Counted from the first letter of the stretch, positions 1 through 8,218 are shown. The stretch: DNA of 38,370 nucleotides from Streptomyces flavotricini (GCF_020639365.1 NZ_JAINUL010000001.1:7954145-7992514), one strand, 5' to 3'. The notes: generated by a model not told the origin, from the sequence alone. Numbers and translations: made by a program.

Positions 1-1
1 C

Positions 2-58
2 CGCTACGGCAGCCCCGTCGGCGCCTGGAACTTCTGGCAGACCCACCACTGGTACTAA
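2..58 (+). CDS. C-terminal end of a secreted transglycosylase-like protein (partial)
   Basis: Only the last 18 codons before a TAA stop are present. The tail reads YGSPVGAWNFWQTHHWY. This Trp/His-rich ending is typical of Streptomyces secreted SLT or lysozyme-like transglycosylases, in which the catalytic domain ends the chain. The assignment rests on recall of that ending, because the catalytic region lies outside the window. A stem-loop 33 bases downstream fits the end of a transcription unit. Confidence 0.5.
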   Translation, partial: RYGSPVGAWNFWQTHHWY

Positions 59-90
59 GCCACCAGCGGACAGCAGACGCGCACCACCGA

Positions 91-121
91 GACGCCCGGC
101 CGGAATTTCCCGCCGGGCGTC
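91..121 (+). terminator. Stem-loop terminator after the first gene
   Basis: GACGCCCGGC (91-100) pairs perfectly with GCCGGGCGTC (112-121) around an 11-base, A/T-containing loop. It lies 33 bases after the stop of the partial gene. There is no clear T-run, as is usual in Streptomyces. Confidence 0.6.
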
Positions 122-367
122 TTCGCGTATGCGGCGGCAGCCCCGCCGCACGGGCGCAAGAGCCCCGGGCCTTCGTTCCCGCCGGAGTCGGGGCCGCCCG
201 CCCACCCGCGCGGCCGGCCGTCGTTCAGGAGCCGAACGCGGGCGGGGGCCGTGCCGCCGCACGGGGCGGCATTCGGCCAGTCGTGACGTGAAGTCTTGAC
301 GGCAGCAGGGCAGTTCAGTTGACTCACGCGGTGTCCTGTCCCGTGGTATAGACCTCGGAGGCGCTCT

Positions 368-3300
368 GTGACCACCGCACGCCTGACACCGGCCCGCCGC
401 CGGCTCAGAACCGCCCTGCTGGGCGTGGCCGGCGTCCTCGCCGGACTCCTCCCGCTCGCTCAGGCCACGGCCACGGCCGCCGTCGGGGAACCACCGCCTG
501 CGACGGCGGTCGACCGTTTCGAGGGTGAGGTCCCGTTCGCAGGACCGCCCGCCGAAGGCATCTTCACCTGGGGCGCCGACGCCGACGACCAGCCCCGGCT
601 GGAGCTCCGGGAGCGCGCCGACGCCCCCGAGGGCGCGAAGGTGCTGCACGGGACGTACGACATCAGCGGCTGGGGCGGCTACACCCACGACTTCGCCTTC
701 GACCGGCCCGCCCACGACTGGAGCGCCAGGGGAGGCATCCGGTTCTGGTGGTACGGGCAGAACACCGCGCCGCTGCCGCCCGGTTCGGGCTCCCGGGTGC
801 ACTTCGAGCTCAAGGACGGCGGGGCCAACGGCGAGGCGTCCGAGCTGTGGACGACCTCCTTCACCGACGACTGGCAGGGCTGGCACCTCGTCGAGATCCC
901 GTTCTCCCGGTTCGAGTACCGCACCGACTACCAGCCGGTCGGCGGCATCGACCACGTGCTCGGGCTGACCGAGATGTGGGGCTACGCCTTCACCTTCCCG
1001 GCGGGCCGCGCCGGTGAGTTCATGATCGACGGACTGGAGGTGTACGGGGCCGCCGACCCGGTCGTCCAGACCAGGGTGGTCACCGACGCCACCGTTCACC
1101 CTGTGAAGGAAGGCGGCTCCGCCGACGTACGCGTGTCCGTGGCCACGACCGGCTCCGCACCGCTCGCCGAACCGGTGACCGTCGGCTACTCCACCGAAGG
1201 CGGCACCGCCACCCCCGGGACCGACTACCGGCCGGTGTCCGGCACGCTCACCTTCCCGGCCGGAACCCCCTCCGGCAGCGCGCGTACCGTCGCCGTCGCC
1301 ACCACCGCGGACCGCGACGGCGAAACCGCAGAGACCGTACCGGTGAAGCTGACCGTGACCGGGGCCCGGCCGCCCGCCGAGGACCCGCTCGTCGTGATCG
1401 ACGCGCACGGGCTCCCCTACCTCGACGCGAAACTGCCGGTGAAGAAGCGGGTCGCGGACCTGCTCGCCCGCATGACCCCGCAGGAGAAGGCCGGGCAGAT
1501 GACGCAGGCCGAGCGCAACGCGCTGGGGTCCCCCGGTGACATCGCCGCGTACGGTCTGGGCTCGCTCCTGTCCGGCGGCGGCTCCGTCCCCAGCCCCAAC
1601 ACCCCCGAGGGCTGGGCGGACATGGTGGACGGCTACCAGCTGCGCACCCGGGCGGCACGCCTCCAGATCCCGCTGATCTACGGCGTGGACGCCGTGCACG
1701 GCCACAACAACCTCGTGGGATCCACGATCATGCCGCACAACATCGGCCTGGGCGCCTCCCGCGATCCGCAACTGGCCGAGCGGACCGGTGCGGTGACCGC
1801 CGCCGAGGTCCGGGCCACGGGCGTCCCGTGGGACTTCGCGCCGTGCTTGTGCGTGACGCGCGACGAGCGCTGGGGACGCTCGTACGAGTCCTTCGGTGAG
1901 GACCCGGCGCTGGTCACGGCGATGGAGACGGTGATCCGCGGCATGCAGGGCGCGCCGGACGGCCGGGACCTGGGCCGTCCGGACAAGGTGCTGGCCACGG
2001 CCAAGCACTACGCCGGCGACGGCGGGACCGCGTACGGCTCCTCGACCACCGGCTCCTACACGATCGACCAGGGCGTCACCCGGGTCACCCGGCAGGAGCT
2101 GGAGGCGGTGCACCTGGCCCCGTTCCGGGAGGCGGTCAGGCGCGGAGTGGGGACGGTCATGCCCTCCTACTCCTCGGTGGACTTCCCGGACGACGACGCC
2201 GGCCCGCTCAAGATGCACGCCCACGCGGAACTGATCAACGGGGTGCTGAAGGAGCGGATGGGCTTCAAGGGCTTCGTCATCAGCGACTGGCAGGCCATCG
2301 ACCAGATCCCCGGCGACTACGCGAGCGACGTCCGGACCGCGGTCAACGCGGGCCTGGACATGATCATGGTGCCGAGCGCGTACCAGGACTTCCACCGCAC
2401 GCTGCTCGGCGAGGCCGCCGCGGGCCGGATCCCGCAGACGCGGATCGACGACGCCGTGGCGCGGATCCTGGAGCAGAAGTTCAAGCTGGGCCTGTTCGAG
2501 AAGCCGTACGCCGACCGCTCCGGTCTCGGGGCCGTCGGGTCGGCCGAACACCGGGCGGTGGCCCGTGAGGCGGCGGCGAAGTCCCAGGTCCTGCTGAAGA
2601 ACGACGGCGCCCTGCTGCCGCTGAAGCCCTCGCAGAAGGTGTACGTCGCCGGCTCCAACGCGGACGACCTGGGCAACCAGGCGGGCGGCTGGACCGTGAG
2701 CTGGCAGGGCTCGTCGGGGCGGAACACGGTGGGCACCACGATTCTGGAGGGCATGCGCAAGGCGGCCGCCTCGCCGCAGTCGGTGACGTACTCCAAGGAC
2801 GCGACCGCGCCGACGGCCGGCCACGACGTGGGCGTGGTCGTCGTCGGCGAGACCCCGTACGCGGAGGGCGTGGGCGACGTGGGCAACGGGCACGACCTGC
2901 AGCTCTCGGAGGCCGACAAGGCGGCCGTGGACCGGGTCTGCGCGGCGATGCGGTGCGCGGTGCTCGTGGTCTCCGGGCGCCCGCAGCTGATCGGCGACCG
3001 GCTGGACCGGATGACGGCGCTGGTCGCGTCCTGGCTGCCGGGCACCGAGGGCGACGGCGTCGCCGACGTGCTGTACGGCAAGCGGCCCTTCACCGGCCGG
3101 TCCCCGGTCACCTGGCCGAAGTCGCAGGCACAACTGCCGATCAATGTCGGCGACGCGGCGTACGATCCGCAGTTCCCGTACGGCTGGGGCCTGACCACGC
3201 TCGGCGCGCCGCCACAGGGCGGCGAGCAGGCGCTGCGCGCCCTCGCGGTGGTCGCGGCGGCGGTGGAGCGGACGACCGGGGCCGATTCGGAAGCCGGTCG

Positions 3301-3466
3301 CGCGGTGGCGGACCGGGCCCGGGCGATCGCCGCGGGGCGGATCGGCGGCCGCTTCACGCAGGCCTCGTCCAAGCCCTTCGCGGAAGCGGAACACCGCCTG
3401 CTGACCGGCGACCTGACGGGAGCGGTGGCAGGCCTGACGGCGGCCTACCGGGCCGCGGCCCGGTAG
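368..3466 (+). CDS. Secreted multidomain GH3 beta-glucosidase / exo-beta-glucanase
   Basis: This 1032-residue exported glycosidase should remove beta-linked glucose from oligo- or polysaccharides outside the cell. The GTG start follows GGAG (358-361). Residues 1 to about 38 form a signal peptide (Arg-rich start, hydrophobic core, Ala-rich end). Residues 45-230 look like a beta-sandwich carbohydrate-binding domain, as in ExoP-type glucohydrolases. Residues 235-340 are a Calx-beta-type repeat (GGTATPGTDY then SGTLTFPAG). Residues 350-710 are the GH3 barrel, with the nucleophile Asp640 in GFVISDW. Residues 738-940 are the GH3 C-terminal sandwich (VLLKNDGALLPL ... PYGWGLT). A helical Ala/Arg-rich tail of about 80 residues (950-1032) goes beyond the usual GH3 end and I do not recognise it. 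The gene stands alone, with a strong terminator behind it. Confidence 0.93.
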   Translation: MTTARLTPARRRLRTALLGVAGVLAGLLPLAQATATAAVGEPPPATAVDRFEGEVPFAGPPAEGIFTWGADADDQPRLELRERADAPEGAKVLHGTYDISGWGGYTHDFAFDRPAHDWSARGGIRFWWYGQNTAPLPPGSGSRVHFELKDGGANGEASELWTTSFTDDWQGWHLVEIPFSRFEYRTDYQPVGGIDHVLGLTEMWGYAFTFPAGRAGEFMIDGLEVYGAADPVVQTRVVTDATVHPVKEGGSADVRVSVATTGSAPLAEPVTVGYSTEGGTATPGTDYRPVSGTLTFPAGTPSGSARTVAVATTADRDGETAETVPVKLTVTGARPPAEDPLVVIDAHGLPYLDAKLPVKKRVADLLARMTPQEKAGQMTQAERNALGSPGDIAAYGLGSLLSGGGSVPSPNTPEGWADMVDGYQLRTRAARLQIPLIYGVDAVHGHNNLVGSTIMPHNIGLGASRDPQLAERTGAVTAAEVRATGVPWDFAPCLCVTRDERWGRSYESFGEDPALVTAMETVIRGMQGAPDGRDLGRPDKVLATAKHYAGDGGTAYGSSTTGSYTIDQGVTRVTRQELEAVHLAPFREAVRRGVGTVMPSYSSVDFPDDDAGPLKMHAHAELINGVLKERMGFKGFVISDWQAIDQIPGDYASDVRTAVNAGLDMIMVPSAYQDFHRTLLGEAAAGRIPQTRIDDAVARILEQKFKLGLFEKPYADRSGLGAVGSAEHRAVAREAAAKSQVLLKNDGALLPLKPSQKVYVAGSNADDLGNQAGGWTVSWQGSSGRNTVGTTILEGMRKAAASPQSVTYSKDATAPTAGHDVGVVVVGETPYAEGVGDVGNGHDLQLSEADKAAVDRVCAAMRCAVLVVSGRPQLIGDRLDRMTALVASWLPGTEGDGVADVLYGKRPFTGRSPVTWPKSQAQLPINVGDAAYDPQFPYGWGLTTLGAPPQGGEQALRALAVVAAAVERTTGADSEAGRAVADRARAIAAGRIGGRFTQASSKPFAEAEHRLLTGDLTGAVAGLTAAYRAAAR

Positions 3467-3470
3467 CGCG

Positions 3471-3506
3471 GTGAAGCCCCCGCGCATTCCGGAGCGGGGG
3501 CTTCAC
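3471..3506. terminator. Strong bidirectional terminator between convergent genes
   Basis: GTGAAGCCCCCGC (3471-3483) is perfectly complementary to GCGGGGGCTTCAC (3494-3506), a 13-bp stem with a 10-base loop. It lies between the GH3 gene and the convergent FAD oxidoreductase gene, so it can serve both. Confidence 0.85.
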
Positions 3507-3534
3507 GCAGGGCTTCACGCAGGGCTTCACGCAG
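3499..3534. repeat. Three tandem copies of a 12-bp unit growing out of a terminator arm
   Basis: GGCTTCACGCAG occurs three times in a row (3499-3510, 3511-3522, 3523-3534), followed by a decayed partial copy. The first copy starts inside the right arm of the terminator, so each copy repeats the arm's end (GGCTTCAC). Confidence 0.85.
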
Positions 3535-3575
3535 GGCTGCGCATGGACGCTTCGCGTGGGGGCTTCGGCCGTTCC

Positions 3576-4856
3576 TCAGCGGCCGTCCGCACCGTACGGC
3601 GGCCGGCCGGCCTTCCCGAGATGCCTGATGTTGACGGCCGAGGCCTTGGCCAGAGCAAGGGGGTTCAAGAACCGCAGCGGACCGATCAGGCGCTGTGCGA
3701 ACAGATGCATGTGCCGTGCCACCGATGCGTCACGCGCCGCCGCCGAGAACACCAGCCGCTCGATCGGATTGAAGGGGCGGGCCTTGGCGAAGTCGACGGC
3801 CATGGCCTGGTGACCGCGCAGCCGGCGACCGTGTCTGCGCGCGTACACCGCGAGCGCCTTGTCGAGGTCTCCCCGGCCGGCCGCGGCCGGAGCGACCGCC
3901 TCCGCCAGCCATCGCGCGGACTGCAGAGCCCACCCGCAACCCACTCCCCACAGGGGGTCACCGGTCAGGGCGGCGTCGCCGACGAGGGCGACGCCCGGCG
4001 CGATCGGCTTGCGGCTGTGCAGCGGGTAGTCGATCGTGCCGATGATCTTTGAAATGCGCTCGGCGGAGTCGATGGGCGGTGCTTCGGGCAGAGCGCGGAC
4101 GAACGCGCGGAAGCTGCCCTCAAGGTCTTCCCGGAAGGCGGGCAGCCGCTTCTTGTCCGGGAGCACCGCGAGGACCGTCACCCCGTCGTCGTTCGGGAAC
4201 GCGTAGGCCATGTCGGGTTCGAGGAACCAGGTCTGGCCGATCCCGCCGCGCAGCGGGAGGCCGCGGAAGTGCGCGAGATAGCCGAACCGCGCGTTCTCGT
4301 GGCTCCGCGCGGGCACCCCGGCGAACTTCGCCACGGCCGAGTCCTTGCCGTCGGCGCCGACCACCAGGCGGGCCCGTATCTCGCGCTCACCCCGCGGCGT
4401 CGACGCGCGCACCCCCGCGGGCCGCCCGGCTTCCCGCACCAGTCCGGTCACCTGGTGGCCGAGGAGCAGATCCACTCCGGGGGTCTGCGCCGCGCGGGAC
4501 CTGATCAACGGGTCGAGGGTGCTGCGCCGGACGTTGTACGCGTACGGCAGCTCGGGGCCCGCGGGTGCGGGCTTCGGCTCGATCCAGCCCCAGCGGGTGT
4601 ACCAGCGGGCCTCGTTGCGGACGGCTCCCGCCTTTTCGAGGGCGGGGACGAGGCCGAGTTCGTCCAGCACCGGGTGGGCGTTGGCCGTGATGGAATGGGT
4701 GCAGAGCACCTTGTACGCCTCGGGGTCCGAACGGCGTTCCAGCAGTGCGACGCGGACGCCGCGTCGAGCGAGCAGGATCGCCGCGGCGCTGCCGGCGAGG
4801 CCGGCTCCGCTGATGACGACGTCGTAGTCGTATCCCGCGCTCTCCGGATCGGTCAT
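3576..4856 (-). CDS. FAD-dependent oxidoreductase of the geranylgeranyl reductase / aromatic monooxygenase superfamily
   Basis: The 426-residue protein should use FAD to reduce or hydroxylate a small or prenyl-type substrate; the substrate cannot be read from sequence. The N-terminus holds the FAD Rossmann fold (GAGLAGSAAAILLARRG, then an acidic strand end LLERR). The second FAD motif is GDAALTGDPLWGVGCGWAL near residue 300, with the conserved Gly-Asp that contacts the ribityl chain. The start at 4856 is chosen because GAAGGGAGC lies about 9 bases upstream; the frame stays open further up but has no better signal. It is transcribed away from the HEAT/MerR unit and might share its regulator. 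Tailoring enzymes of this type also occur in natural-product clusters, but no cluster surrounds this one. Confidence 0.8.
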   Translation of the reverse strand: MTDPESAGYDYDVVISGAGLAGSAAAILLARRGVRVALLERRSDPEAYKVLCTHSITANAHPVLDELGLVPALEKAGAVRNEARWYTRWGWIEPKPAPAGPELPYAYNVRRSTLDPLIRSRAAQTPGVDLLLGHQVTGLVREAGRPAGVRASTPRGEREIRARLVVGADGKDSAVAKFAGVPARSHENARFGYLAHFRGLPLRGGIGQTWFLEPDMAYAFPNDDGVTVLAVLPDKKRLPAFREDLEGSFRAFVRALPEAPPIDSAERISKIIGTIDYPLHSRKPIAPGVALVGDAALTGDPLWGVGCGWALQSARWLAEAVAPAAAGRGDLDKALAVYARRHGRRLRGHQAMAVDFAKARPFNPIERLVFSAAARDASVARHMHLFAQRLIGPLRFLNPLALAKASAVNIRHLGKAGRPPYGADGR

Positions 4857-4999
4857 GCGCTGATTGCTCCCTTCGGTGGTGTGGTGCCGTTCGTGGGAGT
4901 GCCGCCGTGCCGCGTGCAGCCGTGCCGGGTGCCGCAGTGGCCTGCTGTCAGGCACATGCCCAATACTAGGGAGCCGTGATCCCGATGGCTTGGACGCAT

Positions 5000-5030
5000 T
5001 TGACCTTGACACGGTGACAAGGTCTTCACT
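5000..5030 (+). promoter_or_regulatory. MerR-type promoter-operator with 19-bp spacer
   Basis: TTGACC (5000-5005) and TTCACT (5025-5030) form a -35/-10 pair with a 19-bp spacer, the over-long spacing typical of MerR-activated promoters. A dyad fills the spacer: GACCTTG (5002-5008) and CAAGGTC (5018-5024), with CAC-G-GTG at the centre (5013). It sits 22 bases before the start codon of the HEAT gene, whose next gene encodes a MerR protein, so autoregulation is likely. Confidence 0.8.
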
Positions 5031-5051
5031 GCCGTCCAGGAGGTGGTTCCG

Positions 5052-5720
5052 ATGACCACGAGGGACCAGGACGGGCAAGTGCCGGGCGCGCTGCGGGGGC
5101 TGGAGGACGCACGGGCGTCGGTGCGGCTGCGGGCGGCGCTGTCGATCGGCTCGAACCCGGACGAGCGGTGCGTGGAGAAGCTCGTCGAGCGGTGCGCGGT
5201 CGAGCCCGACTTCTCCGTGCGCGAGACGCTGACGTGGGCGCTCACCCGGCACCCGGCATCGCACACGGTCCCGCGGTTGACCGACGAGCTCCGCTCCGAG
5301 CGGGCGCAGGCACGGAGCCAGGCACTGCACACGCTGTCCAAGATCGGCGATGGGCGGGCGTGGCCGGCGATCACGGCGGCGCTCCTGTCCGACGCCGACG
5401 ACGAGGTGGCGCGCAGTGCCTGGCGGGCGGCGGTGGTGCTGGTGCCCGAGGGCGAGGAGACCGAGCTGGCCGCGGCGTTGGCGAGGCAGCTCGGGCGGGG
5501 CGGGCGTGAGACGCGGCTGAGCCTGAGCCGGGCGCTGGTCGCCCTCGGCGAGACGTCGTCCTCGGCCGTACGCGCCGCGATGACGGAACCCGACCCCCGC
5601 GTGAGTCACCATGCGATGGCCACGGAACGCTTACTGCGCGACCCGGAAGCCGGTTTCGAGGACGCGATCGAGGAGGCCGAGCGCGTCACGGCCCTGCAGG
5701 GCCGGCCAGGAGGGGAGTAG
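5052..5720 (+). CDS. HEAT-repeat protein paired with a MerR regulator; contains a TTA codon
   Basis: The 222-residue protein is almost all helical HEAT/PBS-lyase-like repeats of about 30 residues (for example VRLRAALSIGSNPD, VARSAWRAAVVLV, VSHHAMATERLL). Such alpha-solenoids act as protein-binding scaffolds; no catalytic motif is visible. AGGAGG (5038-5043) lies 8 bases before ATG 5052, which is preferred over the in-frame GTG 5043 inside that site. The next gene starts 3 bases after the stop, so the two are one operon behind the MerR-type promoter. Codon 194 (5631-5633) is TTA, in frame. In Streptomyces this codon is rare and usually puts translation under the bldA leucyl-tRNA. The partner gene also carries HEAT repeats, so the two products may bind each other. 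Confidence 0.8.
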   Translation: MTTRDQDGQVPGALRGLEDARASVRLRAALSIGSNPDERCVEKLVERCAVEPDFSVRETLTWALTRHPASHTVPRLTDELRSERAQARSQALHTLSKIGDGRAWPAITAALLSDADDEVARSAWRAAVVLVPEGEETELAAALARQLGRGGRETRLSLSRALVALGETSSSAVRAAMTEPDPRVSHHAMATERLLRDPEAGFEDAIEEAERVTALQGRPGGE

Positions 5721-5723
5721 TCG

Positions 5724-6728
5724 TTGTTGATCGGTGAGGTGGCCAAGAGGTCCGGGGTCAGCGCCCGCATGCTCAGGCACTACGAATCGCTGGGCCTCGT
5801 GCGGCCGACGGGACGTACGGGCTCCGGGTACCGCGAGTACGCGGACGAGGACATCCGGCGGATCTTCCACGTCGAGAGCCTGCGCTCCCTGGGCCTGTCG
5901 CTGCGTGACGTCGCACGTGCCCTGGACGACCCGGGCTTCCGGCCCTCGGAGCTGGTGGCCGACCTCATCCGCACCACACAGGAGCGCATCGCCGCCGAGA
6001 CGGCGCTGCTCACGCGCCTGCGCCGGATCGGTGCCGCGGAACCGGCCGGCTGGGAGGACGTTCTCCAGACCGTCGCGCTCCTGCACGCGCTGGGCTCGGA
6101 GAGCGCCGACAAACGCCAGCGGGCCGCCCTGGCTTCGGCCGAAGAGGCGCCGCTTCCGGTGGACGCCCTCGTGGAGGCGGCGTTGAGCGAGACGGAGCCG
6201 AACGTCGCCGGAGCCCTTCGCTGGGCCGTGGCCCAATCGGGCGATGCCGCGCTGGACCTGTTGGCGCGGGGCCTGGACTCACCGCTGGCCGAGGTGCGGG
6301 AACGGGCCGTCCGGGCCGTCGCCGAGATTCCGGGCGAACAGGCGATCGCCCTCCTGCGCGCCGCCCTCACGAGCCCCGACGCCGTGGTCCGCGGGCAGGC
6401 GGCCCTGGCACTCGGAGCGGCCGACGCGATCCCGACGCTCGTCGACATGATCGTCGAGGGCGTGAACGACGTCGACGCGGCCGACGCGCTCGGCGCGCTG
6501 GCCGACGGCCCCGGGCCGGCCGACCGGATCGCCACCGCACTCGTCGCCCGCCTCCCCGAGGGCGCCGACGCGTCGCCCGTGCGCCGACGCCTGACCCAGG
6601 CCCTCGCGGACATCCCGGGAACCAGGGCCACGCGCGCGCTCACCGACCTGTCACACGACGAGGACCCGGCCGTCGCGCTGACGGCGACGTACGTCCTCAC
6701 CCTGCGGTCGGTCAACGGCCGCGGATGA
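5724..6728 (+). CDS. MerR-family transcription regulator with C-terminal HEAT repeats
   Basis: The 334-residue protein begins with a MerR DNA-binding domain (residues 1-70: LIGEVAKRSGVSARMLRHYE, then the wing GSGYREYADEDIRRI) and a dimerisation coiled coil (about 75-110). Residues 140-330 form HEAT-like repeats (AEVRERAVRAVAEIPG, AVVRGQAALALGAAD) where most MerR proteins have a short ligand or metal site. No Cys cluster is seen, so metal sensing is unlikely. The start is TTG 5724, behind the purine-rich AGGAGGGGAG (5708-5717). It lies 3 bases after a HEAT-only gene and probably controls the 19-bp-spacer promoter ahead of both. The solenoid may sense a ligand or a partner protein; that part is inference. 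Confidence 0.85.
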   Translation: MLIGEVAKRSGVSARMLRHYESLGLVRPTGRTGSGYREYADEDIRRIFHVESLRSLGLSLRDVARALDDPGFRPSELVADLIRTTQERIAAETALLTRLRRIGAAEPAGWEDVLQTVALLHALGSESADKRQRAALASAEEAPLPVDALVEAALSETEPNVAGALRWAVAQSGDAALDLLARGLDSPLAEVRERAVRAVAEIPGEQAIALLRAALTSPDAVVRGQAALALGAADAIPTLVDMIVEGVNDVDAADALGALADGPGPADRIATALVARLPEGADASPVRRRLTQALADIPGTRATRALTDLSHDEDPAVALTATYVLTLRSVNGRG

Positions 6729-7063
6729 CGGCGAGGAGTCCGGCGTCGTACACGTACCGCTCGCCGGCGCGGAGCAGCAGTGCCTCGTGCAGCCGTCCGA
6801 TCTCGGCCCGGGCCGGCTCCGCGTTGCGGAAGCGGATGGTGGTGACCGCTGCCCTGGGCGCGGGGCCGGGGCCGGCGGCGAGCGGGCGGAAGGAAGCGTT
6901 CCCAGACGACGTTCTTCGTCGCCGTCGGAGCCAGTTCGCCCACCACGACGAACTCCTGCAGCAGGCCCCAGCGCGTCGCACTCACCGTGCCCCGGCCCAA
7001 CTCCGCCCAGGTCGCGCTCCCTTCATGGCCCTCATGCGAGAAGTGGAGCCCGTCACCCGTCAC
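6712..7063 (-). pseudogene. Small unknown gene with a frameshift
   Basis: Two minus-strand frames each carry half of a plausible protein of about 115 residues. The 5' half (7063 to about 6890) reads GDGLHFSHEGHEGSATWAEL and runs to NVVWERFLP. The 3' half (about 6890 to 6712) reads AVTTIRFRNAEPARAEIGRL and ends YDAGLLAVIRGR. A one-base shift near 6885-6900 joins them. GTG 7063 overlaps the stop of the upstream gene as GTGA, which suggests translational coupling of a once-real gene. The tail overlaps the convergent MerR-HEAT gene by 17 bases. I do not recognise the family. A sequencing error is the alternative to decay. Confidence 0.5.
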
Positions 7064-7410
7064 CGCGCACAAGCCGCGTCACCCCGCGCCATGGCCAGCC
7101 CTCCCAGGCTGAACAGCGCGAGCGCGACGATGCCCGCCAACGAGGCGGGGAGGGGATGTTCCACGAAGGAGTACACGGCCACCCCGAGCGGGACGATCGC
7201 GGCCAGCACGGCCGCGAAGGCCACGCGCATGTGCCCCATGGTGTAACGCACTTCGACCGGCCCCGCCGATCTCGGCGCGACGACCACCGGGACCGGGCGC
7301 GCGGCCGCGGGTGCGAACGGCGGGGCCGACGCCGACGCAGACGCGGGCGCGGGCACCGGGGCCGGGGCCGGCGGAGCCGGCACAGAAGGGGTACCGGGGT
7401 ACCGGGGCAC
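7060..7410 (-). CDS. Small membrane protein with Pro/Ala-rich N-terminus
   Basis: This 116-residue product has about 45 residues of Pro/Ala/Ser-rich sequence, then VRYTMGHMRVAFAAVLAAIV and two hydrophobic segments (about residues 58-77 and 86-107) that look like a membrane hairpin. The start is uncertain. GTG 7410 has no clear ribosome site, and an inner ATG (MGHMRV, about residue 58) would give only the two membrane segments. It lies between a MerR regulator (56 bases upstream) and the frameshifted gene it overlaps by 4 bases, so the three form one transcript. Function unknown. Confidence 0.5.
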   Translation of the reverse strand: MPRYPGTPSVPAPPAPAPVPAPASASASAPPFAPAAARPVPVVVAPRSAGPVEVRYTMGHMRVAFAAVLAAIVPLGVAVYSFVEHPLPASLAGIVALALFSLGGLAMARGDAACAR

Positions 7411-7439
7411 TCGGAGGGACCGGAGCGGCGACCGCCGGC

Positions 7440-7475
7440 CAGGCGGGTCAGGCCGGTCAGGCGGGTCAGGCGGGG
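7440..7475. repeat. Four tandem 9-bp repeats at the 3' end of the MerR gene
   Basis: CAGGCGGGT (7440-7448), CAGGCCGGT (7449-7457), CAGGCGGGT (7458-7466) and CAGGCGGGG (7467-7475) lie head to tail. The MerR stop codon (7466-7468) lies at the boundary between units three and four, so copy-number change could move the stop context. Confidence 0.8.
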
Positions 7476-8218
7476 GTGTCGCGGTTCAGGCCCGGGCAGA
7501 CGGGCGGCGGCTCGGCGTCGAGGGCGGCCGGCCCGGCGACGGCTGCGCCGGCCGCGGCGACGGCGTGGCCGCCGCCGTCCGCCACACGGCGCCGGACCTG
7601 GTCCTCCTGGGCGAGACGCCGCAGCAGCTCGAAGACCGGGGCGCAGATGGCGAGGACGATGACCGCCCGCTCGGCGAGGGCCACCGGGTCGTCGAGACCC
7701 GCCGCGCGCTCCAGGTCCAGCCGGGCCACCGATTCGGCCAGCCTCGCGTAGGAGGCGAGCTCGCCCGGGGCGTACCGGGCGTCCAGCCGGCGCAGCTCCT
7801 TCAGCGCCGACGTCAACCCCTTGACGTGCGGGGAGGTGCCGGGCGCCTGCCACTCCATGGCCGCCAGCAGCTCCGCCACCTCGGCCCCGGCGCTCGCCTC
7901 GGCCTCGGCCTCCTCCTCGGGGCCCGCGGCGGGCTGTGCCGCCACCGGCACCGGAAGGGCGTAGCTGATCGCTCCGAGGGCGCCCTCGGAGCTGTGCGCC
8001 TGGTCCACGGCACCGAGCACGTCCCGGGTGGCGGCGATGGACAGGCCGCCGAGCGTGGTCAGCGCCTTGATCAGCCGCAACCGCTCGGCGTGCTCCTCCC
8101 CGTACTCGGCCAGGGTCGCGGCGGTCGCCCGCCCTGCGGGCAACAGGCCCTGCCGCCGGAAGTACTTGATGCTGGCGACCGGCACGCCGGTGCGCCGGCT
8201 GAGCTCCGAGATCTTCAT
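7466..8218 (-). CDS. MerR-family transcription regulator, divergent from a membrane exporter-like gene
   Basis: The 250-residue protein opens with a MerR helix-turn-helix (MKISELSRRTGVPVASIKYF, then RRQGLLPAGR) and continues with a helical dimerisation region. The middle has an acidic Glu/Ala stretch (GPEEEAEAEASAG) and the C-terminal half is helical with no Cys motif. ATG 8218 is chosen because the MerR domain starts exactly there and CAGGGAAG lies about 5 bases upstream. An in-frame upstream extension carries no domain. It faces the 8355 gene across the TATCCAG palindrome and probably controls it, most likely as a drug- or lipid-responsive switch. Confidence 0.85.
   Translation of the reverse strand: MKISELSRRTGVPVASIKYFRRQGLLPAGRATAATLAEYGEEHAERLRLIKALTTLGGLSIAATRDVLGAVDQAHSSEGALGAISYALPVPVAAQPAAGPEEEAEAEASAGAEVAELLAAMEWQAPGTSPHVKGLTSALKELRRLDARYAPGELASYARLAESVARLDLERAAGLDDPVALAERAVIVLAICAPVFELLRRLAQEDQVRRRVADGGGHAVAAAGAAVAGPAALDAEPPPVCPGLNRDTPA

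Noticed and set aside
3471..4052. Plus-strand frame starting in the terminator
   Set aside because: Its first residues are the translated 12-bp repeats and the rest is antisense to the FAD oxidoreductase gene.
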